From Algoriphagus lacus (GTDB taxonomy: Bacteria > Bacteroidota > Bacteroidia > Cytophagales > Cyclobacteriaceae), in assembly GCF_003583985.1 (NCBI RefSeq), contig NZ_QXML01000006.1:248001-312000 (forward strand): a DNA stretch of 64,000 nt. Direction: 5' to 3'. Below the pieces are notes generated by a model. That model was not told the origin of the DNA. It saw only the letters and a program-made list of their open reading frames with translations, and made no database searches. The translations under genes were made by a program, and so were the position numbers. This document shows positions 18,174-27,593 of this stretch, piece by piece (within the stretch, counting starts at the first letter, position 1; each line of letters begins with the position of its first letter).

Positions 18174-19022
18174 TTACTTGATCGATTTGATCAAACGATC
18201 ATTAAGTGCGATATAATCCGGGTTTTTAGCTTCCTCGGCCATTTTCTTGGATTTGGTGGCAGAGTCGAGAGCTTCTGTTTTCATACCCAAAGCAAGTTCA
18301 ATTTTTGCTCTCAAGTGCATGGTCCAATACTTTGGATCGCTATCTGTGGATTGCTTGATCCAAGCATAAGCCTGATTAAGGTCCTTGGTGTTAGTGAAGT
18401 AATAATTGGCAGCCTGATAAAGTAGGGATGGATTGGTGGAATTGGCATCAATCACCTGTTTTTTGATGTCAGCCATAACGATGTTATCTACTTCGGTGAT
18501 AATCTTGAAATCTACCCGAGTGTATTCCCATTTCAGCGACATATCAGCTCCATTGTCAGTCAGGTTGTTGAAACTGATTTCAAACGTCTCGTATTTTTTG
18601 CTGGTTTTGGTAGGTTCAACGGTGAATCTTACCTGATCCTCTTCTTGCTTGTATCCGATTGCTCCCCAAAGTTTGGTGTTTTTGCTCAGGATGATGGTCC
18701 ATTCGGCTTTTCCGGGAATGGCGTACAAGGCATAAGATCCAGCAGGGATTTCTTTTCCGTTGATCACTACCTCAGTGGTGAACGTCACTACAGTGGCAGC
18801 ATTAGCCCCAGTTCTCCAGATTTCACCGTAAGGAACTAATTCTCCGAAAATTTTACGGCCTTTGGTGCTTGGACGACTGTAGTCGACCGTGACTGTAGTC
18901 AATCCAAATTGCTGGGAAATCTTTGCGCTTGGGCTGGATTGCGGCATTTGGATTTGCTGTGCAAAACTGACAAAACTTGCCAAAAACAAGGTCAGAAAGG
19001 TAAAGGTGAGTTTGTTGATCAT
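18174..19022 (-). CDS. DUF2911 domain protein with TPR-like C-terminus
   Basis: A 282-residue exported protein. The start at 19022 is chosen over 19091 because it opens a signal peptide (MINKLTFTFLTLFLASFVSF then AQQ). Residues about 25-170 match DUF2911, a beta-sandwich family common in Bacteroidota: the run VTVDYSRPSTKGRKIFGELV followed by PYGEIWRTGANAATVVTF and PAGSYALYAIPG is diagnostic. The last about 90 residues are helical and read like two TPR units (SLLYQAANYYFTNTKDLNQAYAWI). Function unknown; periplasmic or surface-located. It is a single-gene unit bounded by a terminator shared with the symporter. Confidence 0.88.
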   Translation of the reverse strand: MINKLTFTFLTLFLASFVSFAQQIQMPQSSPSAKISQQFGLTTVTVDYSRPSTKGRKIFGELVPYGEIWRTGANAATVVTFTTEVVINGKEIPAGSYALYAIPGKAEWTIILSKNTKLWGAIGYKQEEDQVRFTVEPTKTSKKYETFEISFNNLTDNGADMSLKWEYTRVDFKIITEVDNIVMADIKKQVIDANSTNPSLLYQAANYYFTNTKDLNQAYAWIKQSTDSDPKYWTMHLRAKIELALGMKTEALDSATKSKKMAEEAKNPDYIALNDRLIKSIK

Positions 19023-19169
19023 GATGTTTGAAACTTTTTTGTTCGTCCTAGAATAACAAAACCTCTTCCAAAGTTTTGTTTTGTCCCGCAATTTCTAGCT
19101 TTTCTTTCCCTTTTTGCAAAACCAGTTCGGAATTTTGATCAGCGGGTTTTGATGAGGGGACGAAGTGGT

Positions 19170-19177
19170 TAATTTTG
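19170..19177 (+). promoter_or_regulatory. -33/-7 promoter, -7 element TAATTTTG
   Basis: Exact TAnnTTTG, ending 24 bases before the ATG of the GhrA-like gene; a TTTG at 19148-19151 lies 18 bases upstream, close to the expected -33 spacing. Confidence 0.65.
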
Positions 19178-19201
19178 GTCAGTAACCCAACACGATTTTC
19201 A

Positions 19202-20122
19202 ATGAGTTTAGCCATAATCAGCCCAGGTCGTAATCCCCAAGTTTGGATTGATGCCCTGACTTTTCATCAGCCGGACATAGATATTCAGGTTTATCCAGAT
19301 ATTGATCGTCCTGAAGATGTTGAGATGGCCCTGCTATGGCAGCATCCTCCAGGATACTTGAATACCCTTCCCAATCTTAGGCTGATCAGTTCTCTGGGTG
19401 CAGGCGTGGATCACATCTTAAGTGATTCTGCTGTCCAAGAATCCATGCCGATCGTGCGGATTGTGGATGAAAAGCTCACTTGGTCGATGACCAACTATGT
19501 CATCATGGGTGTGCTGAATTTTCACCGGCAAATCGCTCGTTACCAAAGTGACCAAAAGAAAAAGGTTTGGGACATGAGCAACCCTGAGATTCCGGTCAAA
19601 GTGGGAGTAATGGGAGTTGGAGCCCTTGGAGGAGACGTTTTGGATAAATTGAATTACCTCGGATTTCCTGTTTTTGGCTTTGGTTTTTCGGAGAAAATCG
19701 ACTTCCCTTTTCCCTATTTCTCCAAAAATCAACTTCAGGATTTTCTTTCCCAGATTAATGTCTTGGTTTGTTTACTTCCTTTAACTCCAGAAACAGAAAG
19801 TATTTTGAATCTGGACCTTTTCAAAAAATGTAATCCTGGAACCTACCTGATCAATGTAGCACGTGGGAAGCATTTGGTGGAAGAGGATTTGATCCCAGCC
19901 TTGAATAAAGGCTATCTTTCTGGAGCACTTTTGGATGTTTACCGGAAAGAACCTTTGCCTACGAATCATCCATTTTGGGAGGAAGACCGAATCCAACTGA
20001 CTCCGCATATTGCAAGCGTGACAAACCCCCAAGCGGCTGCTCCCCAAATAATTGAAAACTTTAGGAGATTGAAGGCCAACCAGCCACTTCTAAATCTCGT
20101 TAACCGACAAAGAGGTTATTAA
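19202..20122 (+). CDS. D-isomer-specific 2-hydroxyacid dehydrogenase, GhrA-like (glyoxylate/hydroxypyruvate reductase)
   Basis: A 306-residue NAD(P)H-dependent enzyme that reduces 2-oxoacids such as glyoxylate and hydroxypyruvate. The nucleotide-binding motif is GVGALGGDVL; the catalytic Arg is in NVARGKHLVEEDL, the Glu in DVYRKEPLP, and the His in TPHIASVTNP, all in family order. Length matches GhrA (about 312). The ATG at 19202 is preferred because the upstream TTG at 19175 overlaps the promoter element. Nine bases separate it from the universal stress protein, so the two are probably co-transcribed. Its product glycerate could feed the glycerate kinase found 40 kb away, but that is inference. 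Confidence 0.88.
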   Translation: MSLAIISPGRNPQVWIDALTFHQPDIDIQVYPDIDRPEDVEMALLWQHPPGYLNTLPNLRLISSLGAGVDHILSDSAVQESMPIVRIVDEKLTWSMTNYVIMGVLNFHRQIARYQSDQKKKVWDMSNPEIPVKVGVMGVGALGGDVLDKLNYLGFPVFGFGFSEKIDFPFPYFSKNQLQDFLSQINVLVCLLPLTPETESILNLDLFKKCNPGTYLINVARGKHLVEEDLIPALNKGYLSGALLDVYRKEPLPTNHPFWEEDRIQLTPHIASVTNPQAAAPQIIENFRRLKANQPLLNLVNRQRGY

Positions 20123-20131
20123 ATTTTTGCC

Positions 20132-20974
20132 ATGGAAAAGACTTTTAAAATCCTTTGCCCGACTGACTTTTCAGAATGCTCACTTAATGCAATTGAGTAT
20201 GCCGCTAAACTCGGTGAAAAGTTTCATGCTCAACTGATCCTTTTCCATGTATTAAATAAAGAAGACTACCTAAAACTTTCCCCGAAGGATACCCAAGGAA
20301 AACATCAGGTGGAATTCGTTCAGGAGAAATTAAAAAACCTACAGAAGGCGGTTCTGGAAGAAAGTATTGCCAATGGACTGAAAGGCTGTGAAATTGCCAT
20401 TCGTGAGGGTAAAATTGTCCAAACGTCAATTGATTTTGCCAAGGAAATCAATGCAGACCTGATAGTGGCCGGTACAGAGGGAATGAATGAACTCCGGGAA
20501 AATATCATCGGAAGCCGAGCTAGCAAATTGGTGGAACAGTCAGATCGAGATGTTCTTATTGTTCCGAGAAAGGTCTTTTTTAAGCGCCCTCGCAAGTTGG
20601 TGTATGCTTCGGATTACATCGAGGAGGATAAACTGGCCATCCAAAAAGTGGTGGAAATGGCTCAAATGTTTGATGCGGAGGTTGACTTGGTGCATGTGTC
20701 CTCCAGCCAAAAGGCACTTGACAAATCACTTCACATGACCGTGGTAGAGGAAATTAAGCCATTTGTTCGTTATGACAAGGTTAATTACGTGCTTAAATCC
20801 TATCGCGATGATTTGGCTCTGGGTCTGGAAAATTACTTACAGGTAGCCAAAGGTGATATGCTAGTAACACTCTCTAAGAAAAAGACTTTTTTTGACCAGA
20901 TCTTTTCCAAAAACCTCTCTAAGAAAATGTCCTATTTCCTGAATAAGCCTCTTTGGGTGATTAAGAGTTTTTAG
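20132..20974 (+). CDS. Universal stress protein with two UspA domains
   Basis: A 280-residue cytoplasmic protein of two tandem UspA folds. The first (about 1-147) starts FKILCPTDFSECSLNAIEYA and ends with the ATP-binding type motif VAGTEG...IIGSRASKLVEQSDRDVLIVP, the G-2X-G-9X-G-S/T pattern. The second (about 150-280) starts RKLVYASDYIEEDKLAIQKV and lacks a clear nucleotide-binding motif, so it may be structural. Such tandem proteins respond to starvation and redox stress. The gene follows the GhrA-like reductase by nine bases and its last 14 bases overlap the end of the opposite-strand TPR gene. Confidence 0.9.
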   Translation: MEKTFKILCPTDFSECSLNAIEYAAKLGEKFHAQLILFHVLNKEDYLKLSPKDTQGKHQVEFVQEKLKNLQKAVLEESIANGLKGCEIAIREGKIVQTSIDFAKEINADLIVAGTEGMNELRENIIGSRASKLVEQSDRDVLIVPRKVFFKRPRKLVYASDYIEEDKLAIQKVVEMAQMFDAEVDLVHVSSSQKALDKSLHMTVVEEIKPFVRYDKVNYVLKSYRDDLALGLENYLQVAKGDMLVTLSKKKTFFDQIFSKNLSKKMSYFLNKPLWVIKSF

Positions 20975-21680
20975 ACTTTTTTCCTGAAAAAAAGCCCTTA
21001 AGAAAATCCCCGAATTCCTTTCTGGTACTTGAATTACTAAATAAAGACCTGAGTGTGGTCCAAAAATGGTTAGCACTCATTTTTTTGGATTCACTAGGTT
21101 GAATAGGAGCGGCAACAGGAATTTCGGCTGATTTCTTGGTTCCAATCGGAGGGAGCTTGTCATTTGTAGGGTTCGGCTTGTATCCTACCAAGTCATCCGC
21201 TTTTTCAAAACTCTTTTTTGATCGCTCTTTGAATCCTAGTTTTTCCTCAACCAATCCTTTGTTGTTGTATGCTACCGCATCTTCTGGATCCAGTTCGATA
21301 GCTTTTTCGTAGTCTTCGATTGCACCTTGAAAATCCCCGATTCGATCTTTGAAAAACGCTCTGCTACTGTATCTGTAGGGGTTTCTTGGGTCCAAATTCG
21401 CCGCTCGGTCGAGTTCTCCAAGCGCTTCTTCATTTCTTCCCATCAAGTGAAGGACCACCCCGCGATCACTGATGTAGTCGGTGTTGTAAGGTTCGAGTGC
21501 GATCAGTAAGTCAAAATCCTCCAAGGCTGCTTCACCTTTTCCCAACCGGGTCAATATTCTTCCACGGTAAAGATGCAACTCGGCCTTTCCGGAATGAACG
21601 GAAATCAACTCATCAAAACACACCAATGCTTCTTCAAACTTTCCTTCTTTGTATAGAGCGATCCCTTTTTCGAAACTCAT
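20961..21680 (-). CDS. Cytoplasmic TPR-repeat protein
   Basis: A 239-residue protein without signal peptide. Residues 1-135 form about four TPR units (MSFEKGIALYKEGKFEEALV, LHLYRGRILTRLGKGEAALE, YISDRGVVLHLMGRNEEALG, DAVAYNNKGLVEEKLGFKER), a scaffold for protein binding. The remaining about 100 residues are polar, Lys/Ser/Pro-rich and probably disordered, ending with the hydrophobic-basic tail FGDFLKGFFSGKKSKNS. Its stop overlaps the universal stress protein gene by 14 bases in convergent orientation with no terminator between. Partner unknown. Confidence 0.85.
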   Translation of the reverse strand: MSFEKGIALYKEGKFEEALVCFDELISVHSGKAELHLYRGRILTRLGKGEAALEDFDLLIALEPYNTDYISDRGVVLHLMGRNEEALGELDRAANLDPRNPYRYSSRAFFKDRIGDFQGAIEDYEKAIELDPEDAVAYNNKGLVEEKLGFKERSKKSFEKADDLVGYKPNPTNDKLPPIGTKKSAEIPVAAPIQPSESKKMSANHFWTTLRSLFSNSSTRKEFGDFLKGFFSGKKSKNS

Positions 21681-21702
21681 TTTCTCTTGTTTTAAAGCAA
21701 TA

Positions 21703-21710
21703 CAAAATTA
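21703..21710 (-). promoter_or_regulatory. -7 promoter element TAATTTTG (minus strand)
   Basis: On the minus strand this reads TAATTTTG, an exact TAnnTTTG, ending 22 bases before the start codon of the TPR gene at 21680. Confidence 0.6.
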
Positions 21711-21802
21711 AGCCCCGAATAGTTTACCAAAGAATATTTTCTTTGTTTTTGCTCCTAAATCCTTTCGGCTGTTATCTTTAAACCGTATAGTTTTTCTAAT
21801 CC

Positions 21803-22825
21803 ATGGCCCATTCACCCGAAGCAGTTCTTAAAGACCTGAAAGCGAAAAAGTTTGCTCCGATTTACTTTTTGGAAGGGGATGAACCGTATTTCATTGATTT
21901 GATTACTGACTTCATTGAAAAAAATGCGATCGCCGAACACGAAAAGGGCTTTAATCAACTGATCATGTATGGTAAGGATTCCCCGGTCAATGTGATTCTG
22001 AGCAATGCCCGAAAATTCCCCATGATGGCAGAGCGGCAAGTGGTGATCGTCAAAGAGGCCCAAAGTATCCCGGATCTTGGAAAAGAAGATGCTCAGAAAC
22101 TCCTAATGAGTTATCTGAATAACCCACTTCCGAGTACCATTTTGGTTTTTGCGCATAAGCACAAAAAGCTGGACGGGAGAAGTTCTTTGAAAAAGGAACT
22201 GGATAAAAAGTCAATTTATGTTAATTCCGAAAAGGTAAAAGATTGGTTACTGACCGGTTGGGTGGAGTCTTATTTCAAGGATCTGGGCCATCAAATTGAC
22301 GCAAAAGCTGCGCAATTGTTGGCGGATTCGATTGGTAATAATCTGGAAGTAATTACCAATGAAGTAGGAAAAATGCTCATCAATTTTCCGGAACCGACCA
22401 AATTCACTCCCGATCACATCTCCAAATACATCGGGATTAACAAAGAGTACAACAATTTTGAACTCACAAAAGCGATTGGTTATAAGGATATTATAAAAGC
22501 CAATCAGATTATCCACTATTTTATTCAAAATCCAAAAGCCCATCCGGTCATTCCGATTTTTTCTTTGCTCTACAATTATTTCAGCAAAATAGCACTGGTG
22601 CACCGGGCAGGACCCATGCCTGATAACCAATTGGCGGGAGTTATTGGAATCAATCCCTATGGGTTGAAAGAATACTTGGCAGCCTCCAAAAACTACAAAT
22701 TGGGCAAGGTAATTGATGTGTTCGGGTACATCAAAGAGGCAGACCTTCGTTTCAAAGGAGTGGACTCCGGAAGCATGGACGAAGGTGAAATCCTCCGCGA
22801 ACTGGTGTACAAGATTTTGCACTGA
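21803..22825 (+). CDS. holA: DNA polymerase III subunit delta
   Basis: A 340-residue clamp-loader subunit that opens the beta sliding clamp. The N-terminal domain shows the family pattern APIYFLEGDEPYFIDLITD (fold equivalent to a degenerate P-loop), then PMMAERQVVIVKEAQ in the position of the conserved F/M-x-x-x-R-hhhhh strand, the middle ATPase-like lid region and the C-terminal collar domain (KAHPVIPIFSLLYNYFSKIA). Length equals that of other HolA proteins. A near-match promoter element TATCTTTA lies at 21773-21780. It is the first gene of a long same-strand run and is followed by the large TPR gene after 18 bases. Confidence 0.9.
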   Translation: MAHSPEAVLKDLKAKKFAPIYFLEGDEPYFIDLITDFIEKNAIAEHEKGFNQLIMYGKDSPVNVILSNARKFPMMAERQVVIVKEAQSIPDLGKEDAQKLLMSYLNNPLPSTILVFAHKHKKLDGRSSLKKELDKKSIYVNSEKVKDWLLTGWVESYFKDLGHQIDAKAAQLLADSIGNNLEVITNEVGKMLINFPEPTKFTPDHISKYIGINKEYNNFELTKAIGYKDIIKANQIIHYFIQNPKAHPVIPIFSLLYNYFSKIALVHRAGPMPDNQLAGVIGINPYGLKEYLAASKNYKLGKVIDVFGYIKEADLRFKGVDSGSMDEGEILRELVYKILH

Positions 22826-22843
22826 TTACCCAAAAGCCAAACT

Positions 22844-25831
22844 ATGAAACACTACCTGGTGCTGCTTGCAGGCCTGGGGATGAGTGTGGAAGCTTTTTCT
22901 CAATCCACACTGTATCAGACCAGTCCCCAGCAAGCTCTGGATTATCATTTGGAGCTTTTTGACAAACAGCTCTTTTCTGCCTCACTTTACGACAACAGTC
23001 GGCTTCTAAATCAGAATCTTACCAGTGAACAGCAGAAGTCTGCCGAACTTTACCGTGCCATGTCTGCGCTTCAGCTGGAAAGTCCTGATGGACCCGGACT
23101 AATGAAGTCATATATTTACGATCACGGTAACCATCCCACGGTTACCACTGCCGGATTGTATTTGGGAGACCATTTTTTCTATAAAAAAAACTACAGGGAA
23201 GCAGTCGACGGATATGCTTTGGTAAAGGTAAACGGGCCATCCGAAGCGAATCAAGCCGATGTGCTTTTTAAGCAGGGCTATTCCTATTTTCAGCTGAAAG
23301 ACTATGGGCAAGCTGCGCCGTTTTTAGATCAGGCCAAAGTCCTCAATCAACCGATCAGTACCGATGCCTATTATTACAGCGGATTTATTGCCATGGAAAG
23401 TGGAAATAACGCCAAAGCAATTATTGACTTGCAGGAGGCAGCAAAGTCATCCTTTTATTCCACCAAAGTCCCTTATCTGATCTCTGCTCTTTATTATCAG
23501 GAAGGGAATTACGATCAGGTTATCAGCTACGCAGAACCGCTTTTGGCTTCAGGTCAAAACCTGGATCGCAAGGAAACCATCCATCTTTATTTGGCGGAAG
23601 CCTACTACGCAAAGAGGGAATTTGCCAAGGCGGCAAATAATTACGATGCCTTTATCAATTCCAAAAAAGGAACGCTTTCCCGCGAGGAAGTCTACAAAGC
23701 TGGCATTTCCTTTTTTGAATCCGGAAATTATCAACGGGCAACGGACTACCTGAAAGTATCGGCATCTGGAACAGATGAAATTGGTCAGTCATCCAGTTAT
23801 TACCTAGGACATGCTTATCTGAAATTGGAAAACTACCAGTTTGCGACCACGAGTTTTCAAGCAGCTTCCAAATCAAACTTCAATAAGCAAATCCAGGAAG
23901 AATCGTTGTTCAATTTTGCCAAGACAAACCTTCAAAAAGGAAGCTTCCAGGTGGCAATCACGGCTCTGGATGAATACCTGGAAACCTACCCATCCGGAAA
24001 AAACCGGGAAGAAGCGGAGACCTTGCTATCGGAGGCGTTGATCAATTCTAGCGATTACTTGCGTGCGATCGATCAGATGGATAAGATTCGCAACAAGTCC
24101 CCAAGAATTCAGGCAGCTTACCAAAAGGTAGCCTACTATCAGGCCATGGTCTATTATCGGGACCAAAAGAACAAACAGGCCTTGGCCTTATTGGACAAGT
24201 CCCAGGCTTTTCCAAGCGATCGGGATTTGCTGTTGGAAACTCATTTTTGGAAAGGGGAAATTAATACAGCAGATGGAAACCTGGCTCAGGCCATCCGGTC
24301 CTATGAGGCAGTTCGTGGGATGAATCCAGCTACTTCTCATCCATTTCTGATCAAAACCCATTATGGATTGGGGTATGCTTACTTCAACTCCCAAAACTAT
24401 TCCAAGGCTGAGGAGCAGTTTGGACTTTACACCGAGAAGCTGAGAAGCACCAGTGAAAAGCAAAACTACGATGATGCTTTGTTGAGACTTGGAGATTGTC
24501 AGTATGTGCAAAAGAAATTTGGAGATGCTGCATCCACCTTCCAGCGGGCAATTTCTGAGTCAACTGCCGGAATAGATTATGCTTATTACCGCTTGGCGGT
24601 GGTGCAAAACTTCCAGTCCAGAAATAATGAAGCGCTTAGTCAATTGGACAGGTTGATATCCGGATTTTCAAGCAGTTTGTACATCGAGGATGCAATGTTC
24701 TTACGAGGTCAGATTTATTTGGAAGAAGTCCGTTACAAGGAGGCATCTTCGGCTTTTTCGGACTTGATCAATGGAAGACCCAATTCACCGTTTGTGCCGT
24801 TTGCCTTGGAAGGAAGGGCAGTAGCTAATTTCTCGCAACAGAATTACGATCAGACGATTGCCGATTATAAATCGATTTTGGATAAACATCCTAATGCCCA
24901 AAACTCCGAAACAGCACTAAAAGGTCTTCAGGAAACTTTGGCACTTCAGGGCAGGTCTGCCGAGTTTGGCGATTACTTGGCCAAATATAAAAGCTCCAAT
25001 CCGGGAGGAGGCAATGTTCAGTCCTTGGAATACGAGGCAGCAAAAAGTCTCTATTTGGATAAAAATTATGCTCAGGCGGCCCGCGCTTTTGAGAGTTTCC
25101 TCAGAAGCTATCCGCAATCTGCCCAGCGTCCGGACGCCCTGTATTTTGCAGGGGATGCATTCCTTCAGGCTGGAGATCAGGAGCGGGGCTTGAGTTATTT
25201 CCGCATGCTGGAAAAGGAACCTGCGTCTCCGCAGCGAGTCAGAGCCATGTTTAAAATCGGACAGATCGAACTGGAAAACAAGAACTATGCGGCGGCAATT
25301 CCTTATCTCGAAACGGCTTCTCAAAACGCCCGAAACAAAGTAGAGGAAGCTGAAGCCGTTCAGGGCTTGATGATTGCCAACTTTGCCATTCGTAAATACC
25401 AGCAATCCATCACCTATGCAGAAAAGCTGATGACCTTGGATGGGTTTATTCCAGAATCCACTCCAACTGCACTTTTGACCAAAGCAAAGGCCCAGCGGGA
25501 ACTGAATCAAAAAGCACAAGCTGAAGTGACTTTAGAAAATTTGGCAAAAGATCACAAGACGGTGCAAGGAGCAGAAGGATTGTATTTGCTTGCATTTTCG
25601 CTACAGGAAAAAGGCGATGTCGCCAAATCCAATGAAATCATCTTTGACAATTCCGGACCCTTTGCAGATTTCGATTTTTGGTACGGTAAAATGTTCCTCC
25701 TTTTGGCAGACAATTACCTGAAAACAGGGGAGGACTTCCAGGCAAAAGCTACGCTGGAATCCATTGTAGAGCGCTCCACCAATCCGGAGATCAAAGCTGA
25801 GGCACAAGCCAAACTCAAAAACCTGAACTAA
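22844..25831 (+). CDS. Large exported TPR-repeat protein of the Ton-type operon
   Basis: A 995-residue protein with signal peptide (1-19, ending AFSQ) and repeated TPR units along almost its whole length, at least 15 by eye (for example QADVLFKQGYSYFQLKDYGQ, DAYYYSGFIAMESGNNAKAI, SSYYLGHAYLKLENYQFATT, DALYFAGDAFLQAGDQERGL). It would form a long superhelical scaffold in the periplasm or at the inner face of the outer membrane. Three bases separate its stop from the following barrel gene, and ExbB, ExbD and TonB-like genes follow, so it probably bridges or organises that envelope complex. The family resembles tol-pal-type and YfiO-like TPR proteins only in repeat type; I know no exact name. Confidence 0.87.
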   Translation: MKHYLVLLAGLGMSVEAFSQSTLYQTSPQQALDYHLELFDKQLFSASLYDNSRLLNQNLTSEQQKSAELYRAMSALQLESPDGPGLMKSYIYDHGNHPTVTTAGLYLGDHFFYKKNYREAVDGYALVKVNGPSEANQADVLFKQGYSYFQLKDYGQAAPFLDQAKVLNQPISTDAYYYSGFIAMESGNNAKAIIDLQEAAKSSFYSTKVPYLISALYYQEGNYDQVISYAEPLLASGQNLDRKETIHLYLAEAYYAKREFAKAANNYDAFINSKKGTLSREEVYKAGISFFESGNYQRATDYLKVSASGTDEIGQSSSYYLGHAYLKLENYQFATTSFQAASKSNFNKQIQEESLFNFAKTNLQKGSFQVAITALDEYLETYPSGKNREEAETLLSEALINSSDYLRAIDQMDKIRNKSPRIQAAYQKVAYYQAMVYYRDQKNKQALALLDKSQAFPSDRDLLLETHFWKGEINTADGNLAQAIRSYEAVRGMNPATSHPFLIKTHYGLGYAYFNSQNYSKAEEQFGLYTEKLRSTSEKQNYDDALLRLGDCQYVQKKFGDAASTFQRAISESTAGIDYAYYRLAVVQNFQSRNNEALSQLDRLISGFSSSLYIEDAMFLRGQIYLEEVRYKEASSAFSDLINGRPNSPFVPFALEGRAVANFSQQNYDQTIADYKSILDKHPNAQNSETALKGLQETLALQGRSAEFGDYLAKYKSSNPGGGNVQSLEYEAAKSLYLDKNYAQAARAFESFLRSYPQSAQRPDALYFAGDAFLQAGDQERGLSYFRMLEKEPASPQRVRAMFKIGQIELENKNYAAAIPYLETASQNARNKVEEAEAVQGLMIANFAIRKYQQSITYAEKLMTLDGFIPESTPTALLTKAKAQRELNQKAQAEVTLENLAKDHKTVQGAEGLYLLAFSLQEKGDVAKSNEIIFDNSGPFADFDFWYGKMFLLLADNYLKTGEDFQAKATLESIVERSTNPEIKAEAQAKLKNLN

Positions 25832-25834
25832 ACC

Positions 25835-27526
25835 ATGCAAAAACTACCCGTAATTCTATTCTTTGCCGGTGCATTTTCCTTGGGAAGCTCCTCGGTTTTT
25901 GCACAAAACAAGCAGCAGGGCGCTGTGCAGGATCAGGAGTTTGTGATTCGTAAGGATCGGGTTCTGACCGTTCCTACCCAGCCAAGAGCCTTTGAACGCT
26001 TGCCGGTTTTACCTCAACCCAAAGGGTTTGCCGAGTTCAACTATACAGTCACTCCGTTTTTCTTGAAGCTACCGGCTTTGAATTTGGAGCCTACTGCTTT
26101 GCAAAAAGATTACCGTCAACCAAAAACCGAGCTTTATCGTGGTTTTATCCGGGCGGGCTATGGCAATTTTTCCTCTCCGCTTTTGGAAGGACGATTTATG
26201 TCTACCACGGCCGATCCTTTGAATTATGCACTTAAGTTTAAGCATCAGAGTTTTGGAAAAGGGCCAATTGCAGCTGAGCAAAGTGCAGAGTCGCATACTG
26301 TCTTTGGTGCTGATGGAAGCTATTTTACAGAGCAGGTAGAGGTATTTGGAGGATTGAACTGGGGTCAGGATAAATACTCCTTCTATGGAGTGGACCCATT
26401 ACTTTTTGAGAATCCTGATGTTCCCTTTGAAACCTCGAGCAATGTCATGAACAATGTACAGGTTCAGGTTGGACTCCGGGACATTGAGAAAACCGGACCA
26501 TTTTCCTACGAAGGAAAACTCAGCTTTCGGAATTTTAAAGACAGCTATTCTGCTAAAGAAAACGAAGTGGGAATCCAGGCAGGAGGCAAATTCAGAACAG
26601 AATCTGACTGGTCAGGAAGGGTTGATTTGGCTTATTTCCACACCAATCCCAATGATGTGAACTATCAGGAGAACCGAAATTACTTCTCCATTCGTCCGCG
26701 GATTTCCTACAACTACGAGGCGTTCCAGTTTACTGCAGGATTGAATTTGGTTTCAGAAAATGATTCTATCGCTGACAAATCCAGCGATTTCAGAATTTTC
26801 CCTGTATTGAAAGCCAGTTATCAGTTTGCCGATGAGTTCGGATTTTATGGAGAGTTTTCCGGAGATGTTCAGCGGAATACCTATTTCAGCTTTGTCAATG
26901 AAAATCCTTTCCTCGGTCCAAGTGAGCAATTGCTGAACACGATTAACAATTACAAAATCGAAGGTGGGATAGAAGGTCAGTTTCAGGAAGCATTTCATTA
27001 TCGCGCGGGCATCAACGTCAGCCGGTATAATCAGATGCACTTCTTTGTAAATTCTCAGGCTGACTCTGCGAGATTTGAAATTGTCTATGACGACAAGTCA
27101 ACGGTTTTCAACATCAATGCAGAACTCGGCTTCAAAATCTCCGAAACCTATTCTTTGGGAAGCCGCTTGGATTTGTATCAATACGACTTGACTACTCAGA
27201 CTGAAGCCTGGCATAGACCGGTTTGGGAACTACGCGTCAACAATCAATTTACTCCTTTTGAAAAATTGCTGGTCCAGGCCAATTTGAATTTTATGGGTGG
27301 ATTAAAGGCGCGAGGTAATGAAGTTGTTGAAGTTATTCCACCAATAGTTGAAGTGGTAAACTTGAAAACCATTGCCGATCTCCAGCTGAAGGCTGATTTC
27401 AAGATTACTGATCGTTTGTCTGTCTTTGCCGAAGGCAATAATATCCTGAATGGCAAAAACACCCGCTGGCTGAATTATCCTGTGCGTGGGATTCAACTTA
27501 TCGGAGGAGCAAGTTTTAAATTCTGA
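25835..27526 (+). CDS. Outer-membrane beta-barrel protein (TonB-dependent-receptor-like barrel without plug)
   Basis: A 563-residue outer-membrane protein with signal peptide (1-24, ending VFAQ). From about residue 105 the sequence is made of regular amphipathic beta strands separated by turns, ending with the aromatic IQLIGGASFKF that closes barrels. The strand pattern and the late motif FKITDRLSVFAEGNNILNGKN resemble TonB-dependent receptor barrels, yet the roughly 100 N-terminal residues are too short for the usual plug domain and no clear TonB box is seen. With its operon partners (TPR protein, SPOR, ExbB, ExbD, TonB-like) it may be an energised pore or an anchoring platform. Substrate unknown. 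Confidence 0.8.
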   Translation: MQKLPVILFFAGAFSLGSSSVFAQNKQQGAVQDQEFVIRKDRVLTVPTQPRAFERLPVLPQPKGFAEFNYTVTPFFLKLPALNLEPTALQKDYRQPKTELYRGFIRAGYGNFSSPLLEGRFMSTTADPLNYALKFKHQSFGKGPIAAEQSAESHTVFGADGSYFTEQVEVFGGLNWGQDKYSFYGVDPLLFENPDVPFETSSNVMNNVQVQVGLRDIEKTGPFSYEGKLSFRNFKDSYSAKENEVGIQAGGKFRTESDWSGRVDLAYFHTNPNDVNYQENRNYFSIRPRISYNYEAFQFTAGLNLVSENDSIADKSSDFRIFPVLKASYQFADEFGFYGEFSGDVQRNTYFSFVNENPFLGPSEQLLNTINNYKIEGGIEGQFQEAFHYRAGINVSRYNQMHFFVNSQADSARFEIVYDDKSTVFNINAELGFKISETYSLGSRLDLYQYDLTTQTEAWHRPVWELRVNNQFTPFEKLLVQANLNFMGGLKARGNEVVEVIPPIVEVVNLKTIADLQLKADFKITDRLSVFAEGNNILNGKNTRWLNYPVRGIQLIGGASFKF

Positions 27527-27593
27527 GAAACTCGGGGCAGGGGGTTGGGCATTCGACTCATTTAGGTTAGTTTCGTAGCTTTTCCAAGCGAAA

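Noticed and set aside
22247..22822. A 191-codon minus-strand frame inside holA.
   Set aside because: Shadow; holA fits the family over the full length.
24917..25519. A 200-codon minus-strand frame inside the large TPR gene.
   Set aside because: Shadow of a gene with clear TPR repeats and signal peptide.
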